This document shows positions 1-6,804 of a DNA stretch of 64,000 nt, one piece after another. The notes under the pieces are model-generated. The model did no database searches. It worked only from the letters and a program-made list of their open reading frames with translations, and was not told the origin of the DNA. Both the position numbers and the translations under genes were made by a program. Within the stretch, counting starts at the first letter, position 1. The number at the start of each line of letters is the position of its first letter. Source of the DNA: an uncultured Flavobacteriaceae bacterium (GTDB lineage: Bacteria; Bacteroidota; Bacteroidia; Flavobacteriales; Flavobacteriaceae); assembly GCA_947493175.1 (NCBI GenBank), contig CANLQD010000002.1:806001-870000 (forward strand), given 5' to 3'.

Positions 1-895
1 TGATATCTTTTTTAATCGTTCCTATTTCGCCTGTGGTCACCTCACCGATATGATAACCTGCCTTAAATTCAGGAACCAATCCAAATCGTTCGATGTATTT
101 AGACTCTTTCTTTTGGAAAACCTGATCGATCTTATGGAAGCATCGAATGCAGTTATTAGTACGCAACCCATTATCTTCTTTCCATGACACCACAATTTCG
201 TCTCCTACGTATTGGTATATTTCTCCCGAAGTATCGAGGATGGCATCCGCCATGTCGGCATAGTACGCCTTAAGTAGTTTAAAATATTGCTCATGGCCAA
301 TTTTCTCAGCTATCGTGGTCGAAGAACGCATGTCAAGAAACATGAAAATTCGTATTTCGGTTTTTGGCACATGATACTTCCCAAATAGGAAATTGTAGAG
401 CACTCCGTTCCCAAGGTACTGGCTTATTTCTGCGAAAAACAAGGTAAAGACCAAAGTAACACCTACATAGAGAATAATACTCCAAAAAGCAAAACTGCTT
501 ATAAACTTTTGTAAATCCCCTACCCCTTTTAAGAAAGTTCCACTTTCGGAAAGCAGTGTGTTTACCAATGTTACACCACTAAGAAACAAGATAATAAAGG
601 TAAGGTAAAACAGTGTTTTCAATACCATTTTCACCCATAAGGCCCTTCGTTCGAACCATCTTCGAAACCACACTACCTCAATCCAACCTTGTAATAATCC
701 GACCATAAAACTACTGAGCAGGGTTACTTTTAAGTTGTTTTGAAAATTATACTGATTTCCGGTAGCGGGATATATCAGCTCCCTACCCAAGATGCCAAAT
801 TCCACCAAAGAATACACAAGCCCGAAAACGAACCAAAAAACACCAAAGGGAACAATTTGTTTTAAATAGCGCCGATAACGAGGATGCAATCCCAT
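1..895 (-). CDS. Membrane-anchored class III adenylate/guanylate cyclase (C-terminus cut by window edge)
   Basis: Read on the minus strand from an ATG at 895 (in-frame TAG just upstream), giving about 298 residues with no stop before base 1. The N-terminal ~165 residues hold about four hydrophobic segments (for example VFWFVFGLVYSLVEFGIL and IILYVGVTLVFTLFFA). They are followed by a cyclase homology domain with FMFLDMRSSTTIAEKIG, where D carries metal, and YQYVGDEIVVSW, the second metal-Asp motif. By family this is a cytosolic catalytic domain tethered by a 4-TM bundle, making cAMP or cGMP from the triphosphate. The substrate-specifying residues cannot be judged because the end of the domain is outside the window. 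It is divergent from the small-peptide genes at 1327-2033; no shared regulation can be shown. Confidence 0.88.
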   Translation of the reverse strand, partial: MGLHPRYRRYLKQIVPFGVFWFVFGLVYSLVEFGILGRELIYPATGNQYNFQNNLKVTLLSSFMVGLLQGWIEVVWFRRWFERRALWVKMVLKTLFYLTFIILFLSGVTLVNTLLSESGTFLKGVGDLQKFISSFAFWSIILYVGVTLVFTLFFAEISQYLGNGVLYNFLFGKYHVPKTEIRIFMFLDMRSSTTIAEKIGHEQYFKLLKAYYADMADAILDTSGEIYQYVGDEIVVSWKEDNGLRTNNCIRCFHKIDQVFQKKESKYIERFGLVPEFKAGYHIGEVTTGEIGTIKKDI

Positions 896-1326
896 GTGGT
901 AAAAGTAAGCTTTCTACAGGACCAGGTAGACATAACAACGAATTCTGTTGGTAATCAAGACCTCCCACTCTATTCATCATCCAGTAGTTAAGCCATGCGT
1001 TAAGGAGATCAATATACGCTACAACTTTTTGCATAGATGGTGCTATGAACTTACCCATGAAGTAGAAAAAAAATATCGCTAAAGTGTAACTATTATAAAA
1101 ACACCTAGTCTTTAATGTGAAGAAAAAAAATAAGAAGTTCTTTTAACATATTGATTTTTAGATAGTTAAATTCAAATCAATTGAACGACGAATTTTCAAA
1201 CTGTTAAAAAATATATAAAATAGTACCTTTTTATACATAGTACTGTAACAAAAATGAAACCCTGTCGTCTATTAGTTGTAAGTCAATTAAAAAACAATTA
1301 AAACAATCTTATAAAAACTAAAAATT
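896..1326. other. Divergent intergenic region between cyclase and peptide cluster
   Basis: AT-rich, 431 bp. I see no convincing gene. The right half should carry the promoter of the peptide cluster. At 1221-1243 there is TAGTACC, a spacer and CATAGTACT, a 5-bp inverted repeat (AGTAC/GTACT), which shares the 8-mer CATAGTAC with the palindrome at 29366-29386. A 15-codon ATG frame at 1254-1301 could be a leader peptide, but nothing supports its translation. Confidence 0.5.
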
Positions 1327-1440
1327 ATGAAAGCAGCAATCAACAAAACGGCAACGGAATCGAAAACGGGACAGTACTTCTCCATCTTGGGCAGCAGCAA
1401 AAGAGCACAATGGGCACAGTATCGCAACTTTAACCGATAA
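1327..1440 (+). CDS. 37-residue basic peptide, copy 1 of a tandem family (unknown function)
   Basis: ATG at 1327 to TAA at 1438-1440; 37 residues. It ends in KRAQWAQYRNFNR, identical in protein to copies 2 and 3. In those 13 codons all four base differences from copy 2 are synonymous (AGA/AGG, TAT/TAC, CGC/CGA, CGA/CGC), which argues that the frame is translated and selected. About 29 of 37 residues match copies 2 and 3. The peptide is strongly basic, has one Glu, no Cys, no signal peptide and no membrane segment. An A-rich leader (TAAAAACTAAAAATT) precedes the start, as is usual for well-translated Bacteroidota genes. I do not recognise the family. A role in nucleic acid or ribosome binding, or an antimicrobial or signalling peptide, is possible but unproven. 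Confidence 0.75.
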   Translation: MKAAINKTATESKTGQYFSILGSSKRAQWAQYRNFNR

Positions 1441-1443
1441 CAG

Positions 1444-1578
1444 ATGTACGTCGGAGGGCACGGTCGCCACAACTGGGTCGCCAAAAACGACAGTTCGGCC
1501 AAGGCGATTTCATTTCGAAGCACCCCCGGCCTACTTTTACACCATCAATTAAAAACAACAACGAAACAACAACATTAA
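1444..1578 (+). CDS. Possible 44-residue small ORF between peptide copies 1 and 2
   Basis: ATG at 1444, three bases after the stop of copy 1, to TAA at 1576-1578. The first ~30 codons are GC-richer than the flanks and look like coding sequence (GTC, CAC, CGC, AAC, GCC, GAC). The last ~12 codons run into the A-rich leader shared with copies 2 and 3, so the natural C-terminus is doubtful. It is not similar in sequence to the 37-residue family. It may be a translationally coupled small gene, a relic of another array member, or spacer. Confidence 0.3.
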   Translation: MYVGGHGRHNWVAKNDSSAKAISFRSTPGLLLHHQLKTTTKQQH

Positions 1579-1590
1579 AAACAAGACATT

Positions 1591-1704
1591 ATGAAAGCGA
1601 ACAGAAACAGAACGGCAACAGAATCAAGATCGGGACAGTACTTTTCAAGCCTGAGCAACAGCAAAAGGGCACAATGGGCACAGTACCGAAACTTTAACCG
1701 CTAG
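1591..1704 (+). CDS. 37-residue basic peptide, copy 2 (unknown function)
   Basis: ATG at 1591 to TAG at 1702-1704; 37 residues, 8 Lys/Arg against one Glu. Central segment TATESRSGQYFSSLSNS, C-terminal segment KRAQWAQYRNFNR. The protein is identical to copy 3, although the DNA differs at three silent sites. Leader TTAAAAACAAGACATT. It lies in one transcription direction with copies 1, 3 and 4, and the first downstream terminator is at 2056-2091, so a polycistronic message is likely. Function unknown. Confidence 0.78.
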   Translation: MKANRNRTATESRSGQYFSSLSNSKRAQWAQYRNFNR

Positions 1705-1768
1705 TCGGGAACAGAAAACATCCATCAAAAAAACAACAACGAAACAGCAACATTAAAAACAAGATATC

Positions 1769-1882
1769 ATGAAAGCGAACAGAAACAGAACGGCAACAGA
1801 ATCAAGATCGGGACAGTACTTTTCAAGCCTGAGCAACAGCAAAAGGGCCCAGTGGGCACAGTACCGGAACTTTAACCGCTAG
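1769..1882 (+). CDS. 37-residue basic peptide, copy 3 (unknown function)
   Basis: ATG at 1769 to TAG at 1880-1882. The peptide is identical to copy 2. The base differences (GCA to GCC, CAA to CAG, CGA to CGG) are all synonymous. It sits 178 bp downstream of copy 2 in the tandem repeat. No known domain is recognisable. The invariant part is the C-terminal KRAQWAQYRNFNR plus TATES and GQYFS. Confidence 0.78.
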   Translation: MKANRNRTATESRSGQYFSSLSNSKRAQWAQYRNFNR

Positions 1883-1919
1883 TCGGGAACAGAAAACATC
1901 CATCAAAAAAACAAACATC

Positions 1920-2033
1920 ATGAGAACCTTCATCAATCAATATCCGACGGAATCCAGACAGTCCGTATCACTTCACCTGTTAATGGACAACAAACGGTTC
2001 CGAAACACCGAACGGTCATTTAGCCTTCAATAG
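1920..2033 (+). CDS. 37-residue basic peptide, divergent copy 4 (unknown function)
   Basis: ATG at 1920 to TAG at 2031-2033. It again has exactly 37 codons and the same leader (CATCAAAAAAACAAACATC), but a diverged sequence. Aligned without gaps to copy 2, residues 10-13 (TESR) and 25-26 (KR) coincide. The C-terminal half is different (FRNTERSFSLQ) and lacks the Trp. It is the last gene before the terminator at 2056-2091. The equal length and kept TESR...KR register suggest a diverged family member, not a chance ORF. Confidence 0.6.
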   Translation: MRTFINQYPTESRQSVSLHLLMDNKRFRNTERSFSLQ

Positions 2034-2055
2034 CCACCATACCTATATGGAATAT

Positions 2056-2091
2056 AAAAAGGGATACACCTCATCAATGTATCCCTTTTTT
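2056..2091 (+). terminator. Rho-independent terminator of the peptide cluster
   Basis: A 13-bp arm AAAAAGGGATACA (2056-2068), a 9-nt loop, and TGTATCCCTTTTT with a T run to 2091. It begins 22 bp after the stop of copy 4. Confidence 0.9.
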
Positions 2092-2247
2092 AGTAACCCA
2101 AGGTTTCCAGCATTTCTTCTTTACTTTCGTACCCTTTGAGCTTTCAAAAGGAAGTACCCAAAGCTGCCAATATCCTTCACTTCCTACCGCTATTTCGCAA
2201 TTATAATTGTTATCTTGTTTGTCTCAGAAATAGAAAACTTCACGTAT

Positions 2248-2655
2248 ATGTTCCCATTTGAAATAAAATGTTTAGATCATGTAGCGATTCGAGTCAGGGA
2301 CCTAAAAGCTTCGATAGCTTGGTATGAACAGGTATTGGGGCTAAAAAAATATCAATTAGCGAAATGGGGCGATTATCCCATTTTTATGCTCTCGGGGGAA
2401 ACGGGAATCGCTCTTTTTCCCGCTTATCAAGATGAACCTATAGTTCCTAATACCAAAAATGTAAAAATTGATCATTTTGCATTTCAGGTGACCCGCAAAA
2501 ATTTTGATAAGGCGAAGAAAAGATATGATTATTTGGAAATGGAATATACAATTAGTGACCATCACTATTTTCATTCTATCTATACTAAAGATCCCGACGG
2601 ACATACCGTTGAGCTTACAACAATTGTTGTAGATCCAAAAAAATTTTATAGATAA
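2248..2655 (+). CDS. VOC family protein (glyoxalase/bleomycin-resistance fold)
   Basis: About 135 residues from the ATG at 2248; a TTG at 2215 would add 11 residues, but the ATG gives the standard N-terminus. The start KCLDHVAIRVRDLKASIAWYE and the end YTKDPDGHTVELTT are the two beta-alpha-beta-beta-beta halves of a vicinal oxygen chelate protein. His in LDHVAI and Glu in VELTT are typical metal ligands. Substrate unknown. It is 68 bp upstream of the YciI gene and in the same direction as the sigma factor, so it probably belongs to that module. Confidence 0.85.
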   Translation: MFPFEIKCLDHVAIRVRDLKASIAWYEQVLGLKKYQLAKWGDYPIFMLSGETGIALFPAYQDEPIVPNTKNVKIDHFAFQVTRKNFDKAKKRYDYLEMEYTISDHHYFHSIYTKDPDGHTVELTTIVVDPKKFYR

Positions 2656-2723
2656 CTTCAAAAGGATGTCCTATTTGTAGCAAGGTGATCGTCATACCTA
2701 TATAACCTTTAAATTCAAATCAA

Positions 2724-3071
2724 ATGAAAGAGTTTATGATGCTTTTTAGAACAGAGAAAAATGATGCTCCAAAACCTTCTCCCGAGCAAATGCAGGCGAT
2801 GGTCAAAACTTGGCAAGACTGGATCGGTGGAATCGCCGCACAGGGGAAATTCGTGAGTACCGATGCCTTAGGGTATCAAGGAAAAACGGTTCATGCCGAT
2901 GGAGCGGAAACAGACGGCCCTTACGCCGAAATCAAGGAAATTGTTGGGGGTTATATTGTTGTAAAAGCCGAAAATTTGGATGAGGCGGTTCAACTGGCTG
3001 AAGGCTGCCCCACCCTATCGATTCCCGGCGGAAAAGTAGAGGTACGGGATGTTATGGTATTCGATATGTAG
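2724..3071 (+). CDS. YciI/DGPF-type protein of an ECF42 sigma module
   Basis: 115 residues. It starts MKEFMMLFRTE and contains ETDGPYAEIKEIVGGYIVVKA, the DGP motif of the DGPF (YCII-related) proteins. These are established genomic partners of ECF42-type sigma factors, here encoded 291 bp downstream. The YciI fold is a small ferredoxin-like domain; its biochemical activity in this group is not settled. It is likely co-regulated with, or a target of, the sigma factor. Confidence 0.88.
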   Translation: MKEFMMLFRTEKNDAPKPSPEQMQAMVKTWQDWIGGIAAQGKFVSTDALGYQGKTVHADGAETDGPYAEIKEIVGGYIVVKAENLDEAVQLAEGCPTLSIPGGKVEVRDVMVFDM

Positions 3072-3109
3072 CGAGCACCATGGCTGCAAAGCCTATCCCA
3101 AAAGCACCA

Positions 3110-3270
3110 ATACCATTTGAGTTTTGAAAACGTGTGCATAGAAATTGAATAATTTTTACTTGGTCAAGGCAAAAAATCGAAGCATAGCCTTAGCTACGGT
3201 ACTATTTTTTAACGAAGAGCAGGTGAAAAAAAAACTATTTATTAGCGTGATTTCAAAACTCAAATGGTAT
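3110..3270. repeat. 161-bp element with perfect 20-bp terminal inverted repeats (MITE-like)
   Basis: The left arm 3110-3129 (ATACCATTTGAGTTTTGAAA) is the exact reverse complement of 3251-3270, with 121 bp between. It has no coding capacity. The interior is AT-rich with stretches of A and T. It occupies most of the gap between the YciI gene and the sigma factor, so it lies in the leader of the sigma gene. I saw no second copy in this window. It may act as a folded RNA or be a non-autonomous mobile element. Confidence 0.8.
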
Positions 3271-3362
3271 AGCCTAGCGATGTGATCTTATGATGGTAGC
3301 CTTTCCCTAACAAATAGGATTAGCTCGCTTCGCTTGCCTACATTTACGCTAGTACCAACCTT

Positions 3363-4604
3363 ATGTCACAAGAGGAACTCATACCACATCTTTTTCGTAC
3401 CGAATACAGCAAAATTGTTTCGGTGCTATGCAAAACGTTCGGATTTTCCCATATCGAACACGCAGAGGATATTGCGAGCGACACCTTTTTAAAAGCGGCG
3501 GAAACTTGGGGACTCAAAGGAACGCCAAAAAGTCCGAAGGCTTGGCTATATCAAGTCGCTAAAAACAAGGCTTTCGATGTTTTTAGACATGAAAAGGTAT
3601 TTCAGCAGAAAGTGCGCCCGACATTGGCACGGGCCGACACCATTTATAAAGAAGTCGATATTGATCTATCGGAGAACAACATCAAGGACAGCCAGTTACA
3701 AATGTTATTCGCGATCTGTAATCCGATACTATCGTCAGAAGCGCAAATCGCCTTGGCACTACGTGTACTTTGTGGTTTTGGAATCGATGAAATAGCAAGA
3801 GCTTTTCTAAGTAACAAACAAACCATTAACAAACGCCTACAGCGAGCCAAAGAAAAACTGCGAACTGAGGAGATAGATTTGAAAATACCTGATACGAAGG
3901 TATTGGAAAATAGGCTGAACAATGTGCTATCTATCCTCTACTTACTCTATAATGAGGGGTATTACTCCACTTCCTTCGAAAAAAAAGTTCGTAAAGAGCT
4001 TTGCATTGAAGCCATGCGACTCACGTATTTGTTGCTGGATCATGAACCAACGGCAAGACCTCAAACCAATGCACTTATGGCACTTTTTTGCTTTCATGCC
4101 TCTAGATTCGAGTCCAGAACGGATGTCGATGGAAATCAAATCGTTTATGCGGAACAGGACAAGACCCAATGGAATCAAGATCTAATAGCAAAGGGGCAGG
4201 TATACCTTAGCAGCTCTGGAGATGGTCTTCAAGTAACCGAGTACCATTTGGAGGCCATTATCGCTTTTTACCATACCCAAGAAAAAGACACGAAGGAAAA
4301 GTGGGAACAAATTTTGCTGTTGTACAATCAATTGCTCCAATTAAAGTACTCTCCCATCATAGCACTAAACCGTACGTATGCACTGTACAAGGCAAATGGA
4401 AAAAAGATTGCCCTGCGCGAAGCCTTAAAAATAGATTTAAAGGGGAATCACCTTTACCATCTGTTGTTGGCAGAACTATATTCGGATATGGATACCAAAA
4501 AAAGAATACAGCATTTAAACACTGCGTTGGAATTGGTCACAACGGAAAACGAAAAAAAACTAATTTTAAATAAATTGAATAAGGCAGAACAAAATGGCAT
4601 ATGA
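3363..4604 (+). CDS. ECF42-type RNA polymerase sigma factor with C-terminal TPR-like extension
   Basis: 413 residues, far longer than a minimal ECF sigma (~180). Region 2 is around residues 10-80 (HAEDIASDTFLKAAETW, then PKAWLYQVAKNKAFDVFR). Region 4 is around 120-170 (ALRVLCGFGIDEIARAFLSNKQTINKRLQRAKEKL, given here as the helix-turn-helix). Residues ~180-413 form a helical extension typical of ECF42 factors, where the C-terminal domain is needed for activity in place of an anti-sigma factor. The YciI/DGPF and VOC genes upstream fit this group. Its stop overlaps the following TfoX-N gene by 11 bp, so the two are translationally coupled. Confidence 0.9.
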   Translation: MSQEELIPHLFRTEYSKIVSVLCKTFGFSHIEHAEDIASDTFLKAAETWGLKGTPKSPKAWLYQVAKNKAFDVFRHEKVFQQKVRPTLARADTIYKEVDIDLSENNIKDSQLQMLFAICNPILSSEAQIALALRVLCGFGIDEIARAFLSNKQTINKRLQRAKEKLRTEEIDLKIPDTKVLENRLNNVLSILYLLYNEGYYSTSFEKKVRKELCIEAMRLTYLLLDHEPTARPQTNALMALFCFHASRFESRTDVDGNQIVYAEQDKTQWNQDLIAKGQVYLSSSGDGLQVTEYHLEAIIAFYHTQEKDTKEKWEQILLLYNQLLQLKYSPIIALNRTYALYKANGKKIALREALKIDLKGNHLYHLLLAELYSDMDTKKRIQHLNTALELVTTENEKKLILNKLNKAEQNGI

Positions 4605-4959
4605 TGAATTTTCGGCAGACCGAATTCGGCAATTCTTAAAACAACGGTCAATCGCCTTTGAAGAAAAGAAAATGATGGGTGGGCTTTGCTTCATGGTCAA
4701 TGGCAAAATGTGCTGTGGCCTTGATACCGAAAAAAAGACCGATACGCCTCGGTTAATGTGCCGTGTTGGTCCCGATGCGTATGATCAAGCGTTAACGAAA
4801 ACCTACAGTAGCCCAATGGATTTTACGGGCCGTATTATGAAAGGGTATGTTTTTATCTCACAAGACGGGTTCGACTTAGACAAGGATCTGGGCTATTGGC
4901 TTCAGTTGTGTTTAGACTTTAATCCTTTAGCCAAGAGCAGTAAGAAAAAGAGGAGATAA
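4594..4959 (+). CDS. TfoX/Sxy N-terminal domain protein
   Basis: 121 residues. It begins MAYDEFSADRIRQFLKQ and contains KKMMGGLCFMVNGKMCCG and RIMKGYVFI, the pattern of the TfoX N-terminal domain. There is no C-terminal TfoX domain. The C-terminus is a basic tail (KSSKKKRR). In this context it is an accessory of the ECF42 module and not evidence for competence control. The start codon lies inside the end of the sigma factor gene. Confidence 0.85.
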   Translation: MAYDEFSADRIRQFLKQRSIAFEEKKMMGGLCFMVNGKMCCGLDTEKKTDTPRLMCRVGPDAYDQALTKTYSSPMDFTGRIMKGYVFISQDGFDLDKDLGYWLQLCLDFNPLAKSSKKKRR

Positions 4960-4986
4960 AAAACAAGGAAAAGCTTTTTCCCCGGA

Positions 4987-5166
4987 AAGACGGAAGGGTT
5001 CAAAACGCAAGCCTTCGTACCCAACACAGACCATATTCAAAACGCATGGACCTAAAAAAACAATTACTTGAATACCAAGGCCCGGGTATCATCCTAAGGG
5101 TTGGGGCTCAACCCCTTCCGTCCTCCTTGGGTCGGACACCTTCCCCTGCTAGGGGAAGGAACACAT
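4987..5166. repeat. Direct repeat, left copy, flanking the DUF559 gene
   Basis: About 180 bp, similar over its length to 5597-5755. Shared blocks include GTCAAAACGCAAGCCTT-like and TCCTTGGGTCGGACACCTTC. It contains two nested palindromes: GACGGAAGGG against CCCCTTCCGTC across the unit, and a short hairpin CCTTCCCCT-GCT-AGGGGAAGG at 5139-5159. Confidence 0.82.
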
Positions 5167-5186
5167 TTTTGAATCGACTAAAGATT

Positions 5187-5549
5187 ATGAATAAAAAATG
5201 TCATGACAAACCGGAATCAAAAGACAAAAGAAAGTCACTAAGAAACAACCTCACCTCTGCTGAAGCATTTTTATGGTCACATCTCAGTAGCAAACAGCTA
5301 AAAGGGCGAAAATTCAGAAGACAACACGGAATCAACAATTACATTGTCGATTTTTACTGTGCATCTGAAAATCTGGTTATCGAATTGGATGGTGAAGTTC
5401 ATATGAATGCTACGGCCAAAGAATACGATAGTAAAAGAACGAAACATCTGGAAAGTCTAAGCCTCAATGTTTTACGTTTTGAAAATAAAATGGTTTTTGA
5501 AAATCTTAAGTCCGTTTTAATGGAAATTGAAGCACATTTTGATTCGTAA
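5187..5549 (+). CDS. DUF559 endonuclease-like protein (Vsr/PD-(D/E)XK related)
   Basis: 120 residues from the ATG at 5187. A longer reading from 5046 would run through the repeat and is rejected. Conserved DUF559 features: SLRNNLTSAEAFLWSHL, LKGRKFRRQHGINNYIVDFYC, and ENLVIELDGEVH with the acidic residues of a PD-(D/E)XK-type site. These are followed by RTKHLESLSLNVLRFEN. The family is predicted to be DNA endonucleases related to very-short-patch repair enzymes, but function is largely unproven. The gene stands alone between two ~160-180-bp direct repeats, which suggests a mobile cassette and not a repair gene. Confidence 0.82.
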   Translation: MNKKCHDKPESKDKRKSLRNNLTSAEAFLWSHLSSKQLKGRKFRRQHGINNYIVDFYCASENLVIELDGEVHMNATAKEYDSKRTKHLESLSLNVLRFENKMVFENLKSVLMEIEAHFDS

Positions 5550-5596
5550 ACAGCTCCTTCCCCAGAACGAGGAAGGTGGATTGCGGCGCAGCCAGC

Positions 5597-5755
5597 AAGA
5601 CAGAAGGGGTCAAAACGCAAGCCTTGGCACCCGACACGGATCATGTTCAAAACGTACAGACTTAAAGTAACCGCTTGAATGCCAAGTGTTGGGGCTCTAC
5701 CCCCTTCCGTTCTCCTTGGGTCGGACACCTTCCCCCGCTAGGGGAAGGAACACAT
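5597..5755. repeat. Direct repeat, right copy, flanking the DUF559 gene
   Basis: About 159 bp. It matches 4987-5166 in the same orientation with scattered substitutions and a gap of ~20 bp. It ends in the same block TCGGACACCTTCCC and the hairpin CCTTCCCCC-GCT-AGGGGAAGG, then AACACAT. Confidence 0.82.
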
Positions 5756-5847
5756 CTACACCCTGAAAAAACAAGGGTTCTTTCACTAGCTCGCGTTTAA
5801 AGCCCATTAGTGCTGGAAGCGCCTGTATTGAGGCAGTCGAAGCATAA

Positions 5848-6657
5848 TTAGTTTACGGCCTCTAAGGCCTTTCTGACCATCACTTTGGCCAAATGCGCTC
5901 GGTATTCCTCATCGGCAAAATGATCGCTCATGATATCGTCAATACCATCTACGGCATGTTCGGCGGCATCACCATTGCCCGAATAGGCATTTTCGACAGC
6001 CGTGGCACGGTAGGGGGTTCCTGCTACGCCGGTGACACCTACTTTTACATGATCGCCCTCTTTTACGGCAGCAACACCCACTACCGCGAATCGTGAGGCA
6101 GACTGATAGAATTTAAAATAGGTACCGTTCGCCACTTTTGGGAAACGTACCGCTGTAATGATTTCATCTTCTTCCAAGGCCGTTGTAAAAATACCAAGGA
6201 AAAAGTCTTTTGCATCGATACTACGTTTGCCATTACCGCCCTCTACTTCGATTTTGGCATCACAGGCCAAGACTACCGCCGGGTAATCCGATGAAGGATC
6301 CGCATGGGCCAAACTGCCCCCGATCGTACCCCGATTTCGAATTTGGATATCCCCTATTCTACTCACCGCCTGATACACGATATTCACATCTTTCTGCACC
6401 AATTCGGAGCGCATTACTTGGGTGTGGGTACAGTTCGCACCAATCACAATTTCATTGCCCTCTTCTGTAATAATGTCTAGGCCGGGAATGCGTTTGATAT
6501 CAATTAACACTTCTGGGCGGCTCATACGCAGTTTCATAGCCGGTACTAAACTATGCCCCCCGGAAACCAATTTCGCATCCATGCCATGTTCGCCAAGCAT
6601 ACTGATGGCCTCACTTACGGAGGATGCTCTCTTATATTCAAATTTTGCTGGTATCAT
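5848..6657 (-). CDS. coxM: Molybdenum hydroxylase FAD-binding subunit (CO dehydrogenase medium-subunit family)
   Basis: 269 residues. FAD-binding motifs are KLVSGGHSLVPAMKLRM near residue 35 and IRNRGTIGGSLAHADPSSD near residue 110, followed by the C-terminal CODH flavoprotein domain. It passes electrons from the Fe-S subunit to a quinone or other acceptor through FAD. Last gene of the leftward operon, 147 bp after coxL. Transcription order in the window is coxD, coxE, coxS, coxL, coxM. The substrate is inferred from the large subunit. Confidence 0.88.
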   Translation of the reverse strand: MIPAKFEYKRASSVSEAISMLGEHGMDAKLVSGGHSLVPAMKLRMSRPEVLIDIKRIPGLDIITEEGNEIVIGANCTHTQVMRSELVQKDVNIVYQAVSRIGDIQIRNRGTIGGSLAHADPSSDYPAVVLACDAKIEVEGGNGKRSIDAKDFFLGIFTTALEEDEIITAVRFPKVANGTYFKFYQSASRFAVVGVAAVKEGDHVKVGVTGVAGTPYRATAVENAYSGNGDAAEHAVDGIDDIMSDHFADEEYRAHLAKVMVRKALEAVN

Positions 6658-6804
6658 TACTGTCTTTATTTTAATTCTTCATTCTTAAATTAAGGTTTAC
6701 TGCATTGCATTTAAGAAGACCGGTGCTTAGAGGAAGAGACTAGAAGGGCTAAATTCTTTAGAATTAAACAAGTGTCTTCCGTCTTGATTCTATCTTCTCA
6801 CATC

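Larger units (their letters stand above)
1552..1911 (+). repeat. 178-bp tandem duplication carrying peptide copies 2 and 3
   Basis: Two head-to-tail units, about 1552-1729 and 1730-1907, offset by 178 bp. Each contains an A-rich leader (AACAACAACGAAACA...), the peptide gene and the trailer GTCGGGAACAGAAAACATCC. Within the coding parts the units differ only at three third-codon positions. The duplication is therefore recent, or kept alike by conversion, with no amino-acid change. Confidence 0.85.

Noticed and set aside
783..1058. 91-codon frame on the minus strand upstream of the cyclase
   Set aside because: It overlaps the first ~110 bp of the well-supported cyclase gene in another frame and has no recognisable domain.
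1254..1301. 15-codon ATG frame before the peptide array as a leader peptide
   Set aside because: Too short and without conserved features or an attenuator structure after it.
1287..1523. 78-codon minus-strand frame opposite peptide copy 1
   Set aside because: Shadow of the plus-strand peptide. The silent-site pattern between the copies supports the plus frame only.
1591..1882. Reading the peptide array as RiPP (modified peptide) precursors
   Set aside because: No radical SAM, ATP-grasp, lanthionine or protease/transport gene within reach, and the peptides have no leader/core border; kept as unknown.
5046..5186. Long N-terminal extension of the DUF559 protein
   Set aside because: These 47 codons translate the direct repeat (the same sequence occurs at 5597-5755) and do not match the family; the ATG at 5187 gives the normal length.
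5399..5728. 109-codon minus-strand frame over the DUF559 gene and right repeat
   Set aside because: Antisense shadow covering repeat sequence; no family resemblance.
4987..5755. CRISPR-like array at the DUF559 repeats
   Set aside because: Only two long imperfect repeats with a gene between; no short regular repeats or spacers, no cas genes.
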